Below, in pieces: positions 8,250 through 17,054 of a DNA stretch of 64,000 nt. The position numbers were made by a program, and so were the translations under genes. Location: positions 124,001 through 188,000 of the forward strand of contig NZ_JAPJDL010000001.1 in the NCBI RefSeq assembly GCF_026242055.1. The letters run 5' to 3'. The notes below the pieces were generated by a model. It was not told the origin of the DNA, ran no database searches, and saw nothing but the letters and a program-made list of their open reading frames with translations. The stretch comes from Lentzea sp. NEAU-D7 (GTDB lineage: Bacteria; Actinomycetota; Actinomycetes; Mycobacteriales; Pseudonocardiaceae). Numbering within the stretch: the stretch's first letter is position 1; each line of letters starts with the position of its first letter.

Positions 8250-8690
8250 ATGACCACGCTCGAAGATCGCGCCGAGCTCATCGAACTGATCAGCCGGTAC
8301 GCCGACATCGCGGACCTGAAGGAGTTCACGACCCTGCCCGGCCGGGTCTTCACCGACACGCCCACGCTGGACTTCGCCTCGGTCACGGGCATGCCGGAGA
8401 TGACGATCCCGCTGACCGACTACGCCGAGGCGCTTCGCGCGTCCTTCGCGCCGTTCAAGGCGACGCACCACGCCATCACCGGTCACGTCGTCGAGATCGA
8501 CGGCGACACCGCGCGGATCCACGCGCACGTCCGCGCGGAACACTGGCTGCCGGACGCCGACCGCTGGCTGGTCGTCGGCTTCTACGACAACCAGGCGGTC
8601 CGCACGCTGGACGGCTGGCGCCTGACCCGTGTCAAGCTGACCGCGATCCACCAGGAGAACCAGCCCGACCTCGCCGCAGTGACCAACTGA
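8250..8690 (+). CDS. NTF2-like/SnoaL-like protein
   Basis: Protein of 146 residues with an NTF2-like fold pattern: N-terminal helix EDRAELIELISRYADIADLKEF, central FKATHHAITGH with a His pair, and the closing RTLDGWRLTRVKLTA strand. Such proteins act as isomerases, dehydratases or cyclases on small hydrophobic molecules. The ATG is preceded by GGAAGAGGA at good spacing. The TetR gene follows 13 bp downstream, so the two are probably cotranscribed and the TetR protein may control this gene. Confidence 0.8.
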   Translation: MTTLEDRAELIELISRYADIADLKEFTTLPGRVFTDTPTLDFASVTGMPEMTIPLTDYAEALRASFAPFKATHHAITGHVVEIDGDTARIHAHVRAEHWLPDADRWLVVGFYDNQAVRTLDGWRLTRVKLTAIHQENQPDLAAVTN

Positions 8691-8703
8691 GGAGCACAGC
8701 ACG

Positions 8704-9375
8704 ATGCCGCGGATCCGAGCCGCCACCATCGAGGAACACCACGAGAGGGTGTGGGCCGACCTCACCGAGGCGGTGCGGCGGCTGCTGCTCGAACGCGACT
8801 ACGACTCGATCACCATGGGCCACATCGCGGCCGAGGCCGGTCTCGCGCGCAACACCCTCTACAACTACGCAGCCGACAAGAGGACGCTGGTGCTGGAGCT
8901 CGCGCGCCGGGCGAGCCGTCCGCTGACCGAGCAGGTGTCCGCGATCGCCGCTCGGTCGCGGGAGCCGGCGGCGGCGAGGCTGCGCGAGATCGTCGAGGTG
9001 ATCCTGTCGGGGTCGACGACCAACGCGATGCGGCTGATGTTCCTGCCGAGCTCCAGCCCGATGGTCGCCGACCTGCCGGACGGGCGGGACAACCCGTTCA
9101 CCGCGCTCGTCGCCGAGGTGGAGAAGGTCGTCGGGGACGGCGTCGCCGGCGGCGAGTTCCGCGGCGTCGACGACGTGCGGCTCACCGTGGAACTGCTGTC
9201 CGGCGCCATGCGCGCGGGATGCGACCGCATCAGCAGGGATCCGGCCTCCCTCGCCGCCACCGTCCGCGCGGCGCAGCAGATCACCCTCGCGTCGATCAGC
9301 ATCGACACCGCGTCCGCCGGCATCGACACCGCGGCGGACAGCACCCCGCATCACGGGGATCAGGCATCCCGGTGA
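8704..9375 (+). CDS. TetR family transcriptional regulator
   Basis: TetR-type repressor of 223 residues. The N-terminal HTH (about residues 18-62) shows SITMGHIAAEAGLARNTLYNYAADKRTLV, the canonical TetR recognition pattern. A helical ligand-binding/dimer domain follows. The last 25 residues are low-complexity (Ala/Asp/Thr) and probably disordered. It is the downstream partner of the NTF2-like gene in a two-gene unit. A very stable terminator hairpin follows its stop. The ligand is unknown. Confidence 0.85.
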   Translation: MPRIRAATIEEHHERVWADLTEAVRRLLLERDYDSITMGHIAAEAGLARNTLYNYAADKRTLVLELARRASRPLTEQVSAIAARSREPAAARLREIVEVILSGSTTNAMRLMFLPSSSPMVADLPDGRDNPFTALVAEVEKVVGDGVAGGEFRGVDDVRLTVELLSGAMRAGCDRISRDPASLAATVRAAQQITLASISIDTASAGIDTAADSTPHHGDQASR

Positions 9376-9388
9376 TGCCCGGCAGCGT

Positions 9389-9431
9389 CCCGCGGGGCCA
9401 CGACCACAAAGGACGGTCGAGGCCCCGCGGG
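9389..9431. terminator. Strong hairpin terminator after the TetR gene
   Basis: Inverted repeat with outer arms CCCGCGGGGCC (9389-9399) and GGCCCCGCGGG (9421-9431), extended inward after one A-A mismatch by CGACC (9401-9405) and GGTCG (9415-9419), leaving a 9-nt loop. It starts 13 bp after the TetR stop codon and before the esterase promoter. No T-run follows. Confidence 0.75.
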
Positions 9432-9462
9432 TCGTTCGTCGAACGCCTCACGACTCTCGTTA

Positions 9463-9476
9463 GTCGAAACTTTGAC
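9463..9476. promoter_or_regulatory. GTCGAAACTTTGAC palindrome upstream of the esterase gene
   Basis: Near-perfect 14-bp inverted repeat GTCGAAACTTTGAC, 66 bp before the esterase start. It contains CGAAA-N-TTTG, close to the CGAAA inverted elements described upstream of xylanase genes in Streptomyces. Since the downstream gene encodes a secreted carbohydrate-esterase-like enzyme with a cellulose-binding module, it is a plausible operator for plant-polymer-responsive control. No regulator can be assigned. Confidence 0.45.
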
Positions 9477-9541
9477 GACCGTCACCAAAGTGAATAGCTT
9501 CGCACTCCGGGAGGATCCGAAAGCCTGACCGGAGGTCGGTT

Positions 9542-10822
9542 GTGATCACGCTCAGAACACCCCTCATGGCCGTCTTGACTGCCGTGCTCACGCTTGCCGG
9601 TGTCGTGGCGGCGACACCGGCGTCCGCCGCGTCGCTGGTGGAGGTGACCGGCTTCGGCGCGAACCCCGGCGGGATGCGCATGCACGTCTACGTGCCGGAC
9701 ACCCGCCCTGCCAGGCCGGCGATCGTCGTCGCCATGCACGGCTGCGGCGGCTCCGGCCCCGGCTTCCACTCGGGCAGCGAGTTCAGCTCCCTCGCCGACC
9801 GGCACGGGTTCGTCGTCATCTACCCGAGCGCGCAGCAGGAAGCCGGGTTCGGCAAGTGCTTCGACACGTGGTCCGACGCGGCGAAGCGGCGTGGCGGCGG
9901 AAGCGACCCGGTGTCGATCGTGTCGATGGTGACCTACGTCCAGCAGCTCTACGGCGGCGACCCGGACCGGGTCTTCGCCACCGGGTCGTCCTCCGGCGGC
10001 ATGATGACCAACGAGATGCTCGCCTTGTACCCGGACGTCTTCAAGGCGGGCGCGGCGTTCATGGGCGTGCCGTTCCACTGCTTCGCCAACGCCGCCGACT
10101 ACCCGCCCGGCAGCAGCAGGTGCACCGGCGGCGGTGGCCTGAACCGCACTCCGCAGGAGTGGGGCAACCTCGTCCGGCAGGCCTACCCCGGCTACACCGG
10201 CCCGCGCCCGCGAGTGCAGCTGTGGCACGGCACCGCGGACACGCTCGTGCCGTACTCCCTGCTGCGGGAGGAGATCGAGCAGTGGACGGACGTGTTCGGC
10301 CTGAGCCAGACACCGACGTCCACCGACACCCCGCGCGCCGGCTGGAACCGCAGCCGATACTCGGACAAGGTCGAGGCGTACGCCATCCAGGGCGCCGGGC
10401 ACAGCCTGCCGTCCGCGGGCATGGCCGCCGCGGCCCTGGAGTTCTTCGGCATCACGGGCGGCGGCGACCCGGACCCGCCGGTCCCGGGCACGTGCAGCGT
10501 CAAGGCCACCGTCAACGCCTGGAACAACGGCCTGACCGCCGGCCTCTCCATCACGAACACCGGCACCGCTGCGATCAACGGCTGGTCCCTCGCCTTCACC
10601 CTGGCAGGCGGCCAGACCATCACCTCCGGCTGGAACGCCACCTACTCGCCGTCCTCAGGCCAGGTCACCGCCCGCAACGCCGGCCACAACGCCACGATCG
10701 CGCCCGGCAGGTCCGTCGACATCGGCTTCCAGGCGGCGCACACCGGGAACACGGCCGCCCCGTCCTCGTTCACCCTGAACGGGACGACCTGCGCCACGAA
10801 CGCGCCCTACCGCGGCGCCTGA
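9542..10822 (+). CDS. Secreted CE1/PHB-depolymerase-type esterase with CBM2
   Basis: Secreted enzyme of 426 residues. A Sec signal peptide ends near ASA at about residue 29. The alpha/beta-hydrolase domain (about 33-303) is of the polyhydroxybutyrate-depolymerase/feruloyl- or acetylxylan-esterase (CE1) type, with HGCGGSG oxyanion region, nucleophile elbow GSSSG (Ser150), Asp233 (GTADTLVP) and His287 (GAGHSLP). After a Pro-rich linker (GDPDPPVPG), a family 2 carbohydrate-binding module (about 317-420) with aromatic surface residues and a Cys pair completes it. The CBM2 points to a plant cell-wall ester rather than polyhydroxybutyrate. GTG 9542 gives the full signal peptide. The 3' end overlaps the convergent amidase gene by 16 bp. 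Confidence 0.9.
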   Translation: MITLRTPLMAVLTAVLTLAGVVAATPASAASLVEVTGFGANPGGMRMHVYVPDTRPARPAIVVAMHGCGGSGPGFHSGSEFSSLADRHGFVVIYPSAQQEAGFGKCFDTWSDAAKRRGGGSDPVSIVSMVTYVQQLYGGDPDRVFATGSSSGGMMTNEMLALYPDVFKAGAAFMGVPFHCFANAADYPPGSSRCTGGGGLNRTPQEWGNLVRQAYPGYTGPRPRVQLWHGTADTLVPYSLLREEIEQWTDVFGLSQTPTSTDTPRAGWNRSRYSDKVEAYAIQGAGHSLPSAGMAAAALEFFGITGGGDPDPPVPGTCSVKATVNAWNNGLTAGLSITNTGTAAINGWSLAFTLAGGQTITSGWNATYSPSSGQVTARNAGHNATIAPGRSVDIGFQAAHTGNTAAPSSFTLNGTTCATNAPYRGA

Positions 10823-12242
10823 AAACCGCCGGTCACCTGTTCGAGCAGTTCGGCCAGCCGCAGCGAGGTGCGGTCCTCGAACATCGGGCCGATGAGCTGC
10901 ACCCCGACCGGCAGGCCCTCCGGGGACCGGCCCGCGGGGACGGCGGTGGCGGGCAGGCCGGGCATGGTGGCGAGGCCCGCCCACACCAGCTGGTCGAAGT
11001 ACGGGTGCTCGGCGCCGTCGACGTCGAGCACCCGCACCAGCGGATCGGGGCTGTGGTCGTGCGGGAACGCGGGCGTCGGCGTGACCGGGCACACCACGGC
11101 GTCGAACTCGGTGAACAGCTGCCGCCAGCCGTGGCGGTGCACCTCGCGGCGGCTGTTCGCCTCCATCCAGTCGTGGTGGCTGCACGTCATGGCGCGCATC
11201 CGCACGGCGTCAAGGCTCTGGTCGTCCGCGCCGGCTCGCGGTCGCTTGTGCGCTTCGACGGGAAAACGCGCGACGGAGCCCGACACCAGCAACCGCATGT
11301 AGAGCGTCGCGGCTTCGGTCAGATCGGGCAGCAGCGGACTGTGCCGTGAGACGTAAGCGCCGCTCTCGGAGAGTGCGGCGGCCACCCGGTGCACGCCCGC
11401 CCGCACAGCGGCCCCGGTCGGGATGAGCGGGTGCTCGTCGAGGACCAGGACCCGGAAGTCGCGGAGCCGCTCGTGGCGGGAGGCCGGCAGAGCCAGGTCG
11501 TACGCCTTGCCGAACGTCAGCGGGTCCGGTCCGGCCATGACGTCGAGCAGGAGCGTGAGGTCACGGGCGGTGCGCGCCATCGGCCCGACCACGGCGAGGT
11601 CCAGGTCGACCGGCAACGCCGGCTCGGACGGCGCGACCATGCCGCGGCTGGCCGCCAGTCCGAGCGTCGGCTTGTGCGCGTAGACGCCGCAGAAGTGAGC
11701 GGGGGTGCGCAGCGAGCCGCCGATGTCCGAGCCGATGGACAGCGCGCCGAACCCGGACGCCAGGGCCGCGGCCGAGCCGCCGGAGGACCCACCCGGCGTG
11801 CGACCGCGGTCCCACGGGTTGGTGGTGGTGCTGTAGATCTCGTTGAAGCTCTGGACGTCCTGCAGCCCCAACGCACGTTGGTCTTGCCCAGCACCACCGC
11901 GCCCGCGGCCTTGAGCCGGGACACCTGCACGGCGTCCTCGGCCGGCACGTGGTCCCGGTGCTGCGGCATGCCCCAGGTCGTGGGCAGTCCCGCGATGTCG
12001 TACGACTCCTTGACCGTCACCGGAACGCCGAGAAGCGGCCGGTCCTCACCCCGTGCACGTGCCAGGTCGGCCTGGCGTGCGGCAGCCCGCGCACGGTCGA
12101 AGTCCGGCACGCAGATCGCGTTGATCACCTCGTCGTCGCGTTCGATGCGGGCGATCGCCTCGTCGGTCAGGTCCACTGACGTCACCGCGCCGGTGCGCAT
12201 CGCCACAAGGAGTTCTTCGGCCGGGTGAAAGCTCCATTCCAT
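10807..12242 (-). pseudogene. Amidase-signature family gene with a one-base frameshift
   Basis: Amidase-signature hydrolase gene, intact except for one frame change near 11,872. The first part encodes residues through the catalytic Lys (VPVTVKES) and [10 protein letters not shown]. The frame then shifts, and the second part resumes with [12 protein letters not shown], the [12 protein letters not shown] motif, the cis-Ser segment [12 protein letters not shown] and a normal C-terminus at 10,807. Family members read N-V-P-L-G-L-Q across the junction, so a single missing C (GTG CG instead of GTG CCG) explains the break. The Ser-cisSer-Lys triad and full length are otherwise present. This is either a very recent pseudogene or a sequencing error. 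ATG 12242 is the probable start. Confidence 0.85.
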
Positions 12243-12360
12243 GAATTCGACGCTATTGACCTGCTGCGGAGGACACGAAATCGCGTTTCGCAACACCCTC
12301 TCGAGCAAGTCGTGCAGTGATCAGAGGTTGAAGGTGAACACCCGCGGGACCCTTGCTCGT

Positions 12361-12390
12361 TTGACGGAGTGAGCACTCACTCCGCAGTAT
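12361..12390 (+). promoter_or_regulatory. Promoter with embedded TetR operator; probable leaderless start
   Basis: A -35 box TTGACG (12361-12366) and a -10-like CAGTAT (12385-12390) are 18 bp apart. The spacer is filled by CGGAGTGAGCACTCACTCCG (12365-12384), a 9-bp inverted repeat around a CA centre, typical of TetR operators. Position +1 would fall about 7 bp after the -10 box, at the A of ATG 12397. The tetR mRNA is thus probably leaderless, and its product is expected to repress its own operon by blocking RNA polymerase. Confidence 0.75.
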
Positions 12391-12396
12391 GGGTGC

Positions 12397-13026
12397 ATGA
12401 CACCAGCATCGGAGACCCGGCGGAGAGCGCCGAGCATGAGCGCCGAGGACCGGCGCGCGATGATCGTGCACGCGGTGCTGCCGCTTCTGATGGAGCACGG
12501 CGCGAACGTGACGAGCAGCCAGATCGCCCGCGCCGCCGGCATCGGCGAGGGCACCGTCTTCCGCGCGTTCAAGGACAAGGACGAGCTGTTCGACGCCTGC
12601 ACGGCCGAGGCGCTGAAACCCGACCACGTGCTCGACGCGATCGCCGAGATCCCCGTCGACCAGCCCCTGGAGGACCGGCTAGTCGAGGCCGCCGAGTCGC
12701 TCGGCGCCCACCTCGAACGGATGGGCGCGCTGATGGGCGCGCTGCACGCCTCCGGCCGGGGCAGGCACGGCGACGCCGGACAACGCCCCGACGACCAGCG
12801 CCGCACCTGGAAGGGCGGGCGCCGCGAGTCGATGGCCGCCATCAGGGCGGCGATGGTCGAGCTGTTCACGCCGGAGGAGGACCGGCTGAGGCTGCCGCCC
12901 GAGCAGCTCGCCGCCCTCTTCCTGACCATGCTGTTCGGCGGCCGCCGGCTGGCCCCGGACGTCGACGCGCCGACCACGCGCCAGATGGTCGACTTCTTCC
13001 TGCACGGCGCTGTGGAGGCTGGATGA
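12397..13026 (+). CDS. TetR family regulator of the adjacent ABC exporter
   Basis: TetR-type repressor of 209 residues with HTH at about 25-70 (VTSSQIARAAGIGEGTVFRAFKDKDELF). The ligand domain contains a charged loop (GRGRHGDAGQRPDDQRR). The ATG lies 13 bp after the 20-bp palindrome, with no leader for a ribosome-binding site. Its stop overlaps the ABC transporter start (ATGA at 13023-13026), so the two form one translationally coupled operon. Autoregulation through the palindrome is the natural reading; the inducing compound is probably exported by the transporter. Confidence 0.88.
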   Translation: MTPASETRRRAPSMSAEDRRAMIVHAVLPLLMEHGANVTSSQIARAAGIGEGTVFRAFKDKDELFDACTAEALKPDHVLDAIAEIPVDQPLEDRLVEAAESLGAHLERMGALMGALHASGRGRHGDAGQRPDDQRRTWKGGRRESMAAIRAAMVELFTPEEDRLRLPPEQLAALFLTMLFGGRRLAPDVDAPTTRQMVDFFLHGAVEAG

Positions 13027-14993
13027 TCCCGGGCGGTGGGGGCGGCATGGAGTTCGTGCTGGCCCGGCGCGGCCGCCGGCGGCGCGCCACTACGGTGCCG
13101 GACAGCGGGCTCACCGGACCGGTGGACATCCCCGAACCGAAGCAGGAGGACGGCCCGAAGGACCTGCGCTCCCGGCTGAAGCGCGTGCGGACGTCCGTGG
13201 CGGGCACGGTCCGCGGCCTGCCGAAGGTCGCGAAGCTGACGTGGCAGGCCAGCCCGGTGCTGACCGTCCTGCTGGTGCTGATCACGGTCCTGTCGGGGCT
13301 TCTGCCGACCGTGACCGCGTACATCGCGAAGCTGCTGCTGGACTCCGTCGTCGCGGCGATCCAGCAGACCGGCACCACGGGTGACATCGCGAAGGTCGCC
13401 CTGTTCCAGTTCGGCGTGCTCGCCGCGACCGCGGTCAGCGGCGCGCTGACGTCGATCGCGCAGGCGCTGCTGCAGGAACGCATGACGCTGACCATCCGCC
13501 ACCGGGTGATGGCGCACGCCAGCGACCTGCACCTCGCGTACTTCGAGGGCTCGACGTCGTACGACATGATGCGCCAGGCCGCGCAGGAAGCGCCGACGCG
13601 GCCGCTGTCCATGATGAACTCCGCGCTGGGGCTCCTGCGGACGCTGATCACGTTCACCAGCATGATCGCGCTGCTCGTGTCGATCAGCCCGCTGCTGGCC
13701 CTGGTCGCGCTCGTGGCGCCGATCCCGGCGTTCATCTCGCAGTCGCGGTACGGCTCCCGCGCGTTCTGGCTGACCTTCATGATGTCGCCGATCAAGCGGC
13801 GGATGGACTACCTGTCCTCTTTGGTCACGACGGACACCTACGCCAAGGAGACGAAGCTCTTCGGGCTCGGCCCGTACTTCGTCGACCGGTTCCGCCGGCT
13901 CGGCACGGTCTCCTACGAGCGGCAGCGGAAGCTGACGATCAACCGCAACGTCAGCTCGACGTCCTGGGGCCTGCTGAGCACGCTCGCGGGTTCGGCGATC
14001 ACGTTGTACATCGCGCTGGAAGCGGTCGGCGGACGGCTCACGCTGGGAGACCTGGCGCTGTACACCGCCGCCGCGGCGTCCGTGCAGACCTCGGTGTCCG
14101 GGTTGTTCACGGCGTTCTCGGGGATGTACGAGAACAACCTCTACCTCGACACGCTGTACCGGTTCCTGGACACGAAGCCGGAGATCACGGCACCGGCGTC
14201 ACCGCGGCCGATGCCGTCCGCGGTGGAGGGTCACATCGAGTTCGAGTCGGTGACCTTCAGCTACCCCGGAGCCGAGGAACCGGCGCTGGACGACGTCAGC
14301 TTCGAGATCCGGCCCGGCGAGACGGTGGCGGTGGTGGGCCGCAACGGCGCGGGCAAGTCGACGTTGTTCAAGCTGCTCTGCCGGCTCTACGACCCGACCG
14401 GTGGCCGCATCCTGCTCGACGGCGTCGACATCCGCGAGTACGACCCCGTCGAGCTGCGCACCCGGATCAGCGCGATGTTCCAGGACTACGTGACGTACCA
14501 GGGCACGGCCGCGGAGAACATCGGCCTCGGCGACCTGACGCGGCTCGAGGACCGGCCGCACGTCGAGGACTCGGCCCGCCGCGCCGGAGCGGACGAGCGG
14601 ATCGAACGGCTGCCCCAGGGCTACGACACCCCGCTCGGCCGCTGGTTCGACCAGGGCGTCAGCCTGTCCGGCGGCGAGTGGCAGAAGATCGCGCTGGCCA
14701 GGGCGTTCCAGCGGGAGGCGCCGATCCTGGTGCTCGACGAGCCGACGTCGGCGCTCGACGCGCGGGCCGAGCACGACCTGTTCTCCCGGCTGCGGGAGCT
14801 GTCGGAGGGCCGGACGACGCTGTACATCTCGCACCGGTTCTCGACCGTGCGGCAGGCCGAGCGGATCCTGCTGTTGGAGCACGGCAGGGTCGCCGAGTAC
14901 GGGACGCACGAGGAACTGATGGCGGCCAAGGCCGGGTACGCCGAGCTGTTCACGCTGCAGGCGCAGGCCTACCTGGACGAGGTGCCCGGCTGA
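13023..14993 (+). CDS. ABC exporter half-transporter (fused membrane and ATPase domains)
   Basis: Type IV (exporter-fold) ABC half-transporter of 656 residues. A basic cytoplasmic N-terminus of about 75 residues precedes six membrane helices (about 80-370). The nucleotide-binding domain follows, with Walker A GRNGAGKST (439-447), Q-loop region AMFQDYVTYQG, signature LSGGEWQK (from about 548), Walker B ILVLDEPTSALD (from about 568) and the switch His in ISHRFS. It must dimerise to work. Coupling to an autoregulatory TetR gene suggests drug or metabolite efflux. The substrate is unknown. Confidence 0.9.
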   Translation: MIPGGGGGMEFVLARRGRRRRATTVPDSGLTGPVDIPEPKQEDGPKDLRSRLKRVRTSVAGTVRGLPKVAKLTWQASPVLTVLLVLITVLSGLLPTVTAYIAKLLLDSVVAAIQQTGTTGDIAKVALFQFGVLAATAVSGALTSIAQALLQERMTLTIRHRVMAHASDLHLAYFEGSTSYDMMRQAAQEAPTRPLSMMNSALGLLRTLITFTSMIALLVSISPLLALVALVAPIPAFISQSRYGSRAFWLTFMMSPIKRRMDYLSSLVTTDTYAKETKLFGLGPYFVDRFRRLGTVSYERQRKLTINRNVSSTSWGLLSTLAGSAITLYIALEAVGGRLTLGDLALYTAAAASVQTSVSGLFTAFSGMYENNLYLDTLYRFLDTKPEITAPASPRPMPSAVEGHIEFESVTFSYPGAEEPALDDVSFEIRPGETVAVVGRNGAGKSTLFKLLCRLYDPTGGRILLDGVDIREYDPVELRTRISAMFQDYVTYQGTAAENIGLGDLTRLEDRPHVEDSARRAGADERIERLPQGYDTPLGRWFDQGVSLSGGEWQKIALARAFQREAPILVLDEPTSALDARAEHDLFSRLRELSEGRTTLYISHRFSTVRQAERILLLEHGRVAEYGTHEELMAAKAGYAELFTLQAQAYLDEVPG

Positions 14994-15013
14994 GCCGTTC
15001 CTCGCGCGGTGCG

Positions 15014-15056
15014 GTGACCGGAGGGACCTCGGGTGAGCGGGGTCCACACCGGTCAC
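15014..15056. terminator. Bidirectional hairpin between convergent ABC and zinc-finger genes
   Basis: Two-part stem: GTGACCGG (15014-15021) with CCGGTCAC (15049-15056), and inside it GGACC (15024-15028) with GGTCC (15041-15045), loop 12 nt. It lies between the stop codons of two convergent genes (14993 and 15067), as expected for a shared terminator. Confidence 0.6.
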
Positions 15057-15066
15057 GCGGCGGAGC

Positions 15067-15330
15067 TCACACGACGGTGTTGTCCACGAAGCACCAGCGC
15101 CAGGTCTCCCCCGGCTCGAACGAGCGCATGATCGGATGCCCCTCGCCGGCGAAGTGCTTCGAGGCGTGCTTGGCGGGCGAAGAGTCGCAGCAGGCGACCT
15201 TGCCGCAGCCGAGGCACAGGCGGAGGTGCACCCAGCGGCCGCCCTCGGCCAGGCAGTCCTCACACCCCTCCGGAGTGGTGGGTGCGGGCTCGGGCCCCAG
15301 CTCGGCGACGTGCTGGCAGGTAGTGGTCAC
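15067..15330 (-). CDS. UBP-type zinc finger protein
   Basis: Protein of 87 residues made almost only of a ZnF-UBP domain. Probable zinc ligands are Cys5/His7, Cys23/Cys26 (GCEDC), Cys39/Cys42 (CLGCG), Cys47-48, His55, His59 and His65 (HFAGEGHP). In eukaryotes this domain binds the ubiquitin C-terminus; in actinobacteria its role is unknown. It is divergent from the response-regulator/flavoprotein fusion gene that starts 57 bp away. The gene neighbourhood suggests it belongs to the same redox-signalling module. The start codon at 15330 is fixed by the Cys5/His7 pair. Confidence 0.85.
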   Translation of the reverse strand: MTTTCQHVAELGPEPAPTTPEGCEDCLAEGGRWVHLRLCLGCGKVACCDSSPAKHASKHFAGEGHPIMRSFEPGETWRWCFVDNTVV

Positions 15331-15386
15331 GGCCAGACGGTACCTCGATCGCGGCCGTCGGCGAGTCCGGGTGTTTGACTGGACGC

Positions 15387-17054
15387 ATGACGACTGCCGG
15401 TCGCGTCGCGCGACCTTCGATCCTCACGGTGGACGACGACCCCGCCGTGTCGCGGGCGGTGGCGCGCGACCTGCGCCGGAAGTACGGCGAGCAGTACCGC
15501 GTAGTGCGGGCGGAGTCCGGGGCCCAGGCCCTGGAGGCCCTCCACGAGATCAAGCTGCGCGGCGAGGAGGTCGCGGCGTTGCTCGCCGACCACCGGATGC
15601 CGCAGATGAACGGCATCGAGTTCCTCGAGCAGGCCATGGACGTGTTCCCCCAGGCGCGCCGGGTGCTGCTCACGGCGTACGCCGACACCGACGCCGCGAT
15701 CCAGGCGATCAACGTCGTGGACCTCGACCACTACCTGCTCAAGCCGTGGGACCCGCCGGAGCAGAACCTCTACCCGGTGCTCGACGAGCAGCTGCGGGCC
15801 TGGGCCGTGAGCGACAGGCAGCCGCCGCAGCGGGTGCGGGTGGTCGGGCACCGCTGGTCGCCGCGGTCCTACGAGGTGCGCGACTTCCTGGCGCGCAACA
15901 ACGTTCCCTTCCGCTGGCACGCGCTCGACGAGGCGGAGGCGCGCTGCCTGCTCACCGCGGCGCACCAGGACGGGACGACCCTGCCGGTCGTGGTCACGGC
16001 GACGGGCAAGGCCCTGGTCGACCCGTCCGACGCGGAGCTCGCCGCCGAGGTGGGCCTGAGCACGGAGCCGTCGGCCGAGTTCTACGACCTGATCGTCGTG
16101 GGCGGCGGGCCCGCGGGGCTCGGTGCCGCCGTGTACGGAGGGTCGGAGGGCCTGCGAACCGTTCTGGTCGAACGGATCGCGACGGGCGGCCAGGCGGGCA
16201 CGAGCAGCCGCATCGAGAACTACCTGGGCTTCCCCGACGGGGTGTCCGGCGGGCAGCTGACCGAACGGGCCCGCAGGCAGGCGGTGAAGTTCGGCGTCGA
16301 GCTGCTCACCACGCGCGACGTCGTCTCCCTGGAACGCCGGGGAGCCGCGCGCGTCGTGCGGTTCGGCGACGGCACCGAGCTCGCCGCGCACACCGTCATC
16401 CTCGCCACCGGTGTGTCGTACCGGTTGCTCGACGCGCCCGGACTGGGCGAGCTGACCGGGCGGGGCGTGTACTACGGCGCCTCGACCACCGAGGGCCCGA
16501 ACTGCGCCGGTCAGGACGTCTACCTGGTCGGTGGCGCGAACTCCGCGGGCCAGGCGGCCGTCTACTTCTCCGGGCACGCGCGCAAGGTCGTGATCCTGGT
16601 GAGGGGCGACTCGCTGGAGCAGTCGATGTCGCGGTACCTCATCGACCAGCTCGCGGCGATCCCGAACGTGGAGGTGCGCACGCAGACCGAGGTCCGCGGC
16701 GGCACGGGTGACGATCACCTCGAGACGCTCACGCTGCTGCACAACAAGACCGGCGAGACGACGACCGTTCCGGCGAGCTGGTTGTTCGCGTTCATCGGCG
16801 CCGCCCCGCGCACGGACTGGCTCGACGGCACGCTGGAGAGGGACGACCGCGGCTTCCTCCTCGCCGGGCCCGACCTCGGCGGTTCGCCTCCCGGGTGGGA
16901 CCTCGAGCGGGCGCCGTACCACCTGGAGACCAACATGCCCGGTGTGTTCGTCGCGGGCGACGTCCGGGCGGACTCGGTGAAGCGGGTCGCGTCCGCGGTC
17001 GGCGAGGGCGCCATGGCGGTCACCCTGGTCCACCGCTACCTGGAGCGGTCGTGA
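15387..17054 (+). CDS. Response regulator fused to thioredoxin-reductase-like flavoprotein
   Basis: Three-part protein of 555 residues. Residues 10-135 form a receiver domain with the acidic pair Asp16-Asp17, phosphoacceptor Asp68 (LLADHRMP), Thr96 and Lys119 (LKPW), all intact. Residues about 147-222 look like a glutaredoxin/thioredoxin fold, but the active-site position reads WSPRSYE and has no Cys. Residues 232-555 form a two-dinucleotide-domain flavoprotein with GGGPAG (239-244), ATG, GGANSAGQA and the C-terminal GDVR FAD motif. The CxxC pair of thioredoxin reductases is replaced (ASTTEGPNCAGQ, only Cys373). Fusions of this kind are known in actinobacteria, but the physiological reaction is unsettled. 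Its stop overlaps the kinase start (17052-17054). ATG 15387 precedes the receiver strand. Confidence 0.88.
   Translation: MTTAGRVARPSILTVDDDPAVSRAVARDLRRKYGEQYRVVRAESGAQALEALHEIKLRGEEVAALLADHRMPQMNGIEFLEQAMDVFPQARRVLLTAYADTDAAIQAINVVDLDHYLLKPWDPPEQNLYPVLDEQLRAWAVSDRQPPQRVRVVGHRWSPRSYEVRDFLARNNVPFRWHALDEAEARCLLTAAHQDGTTLPVVVTATGKALVDPSDAELAAEVGLSTEPSAEFYDLIVVGGGPAGLGAAVYGGSEGLRTVLVERIATGGQAGTSSRIENYLGFPDGVSGGQLTERARRQAVKFGVELLTTRDVVSLERRGAARVVRFGDGTELAAHTVILATGVSYRLLDAPGLGELTGRGVYYGASTTEGPNCAGQDVYLVGGANSAGQAAVYFSGHARKVVILVRGDSLEQSMSRYLIDQLAAIPNVEVRTQTEVRGGTGDDHLETLTLLHNKTGETTTVPASWLFAFIGAAPRTDWLDGTLERDDRGFLLAGPDLGGSPPGWDLERAPYHLETNMPGVFVAGDVRADSVKRVASAVGEGAMAVTLVHRYLERS

Noticed and set aside
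15387..17054. Calling the flavoprotein a thioredoxin-disulfide reductase
   Set aside because: The CxxC active site is absent and the glutaredoxin-like domain has no Cys, so disulfide reductase activity is not supported even if automatic annotation would suggest it.
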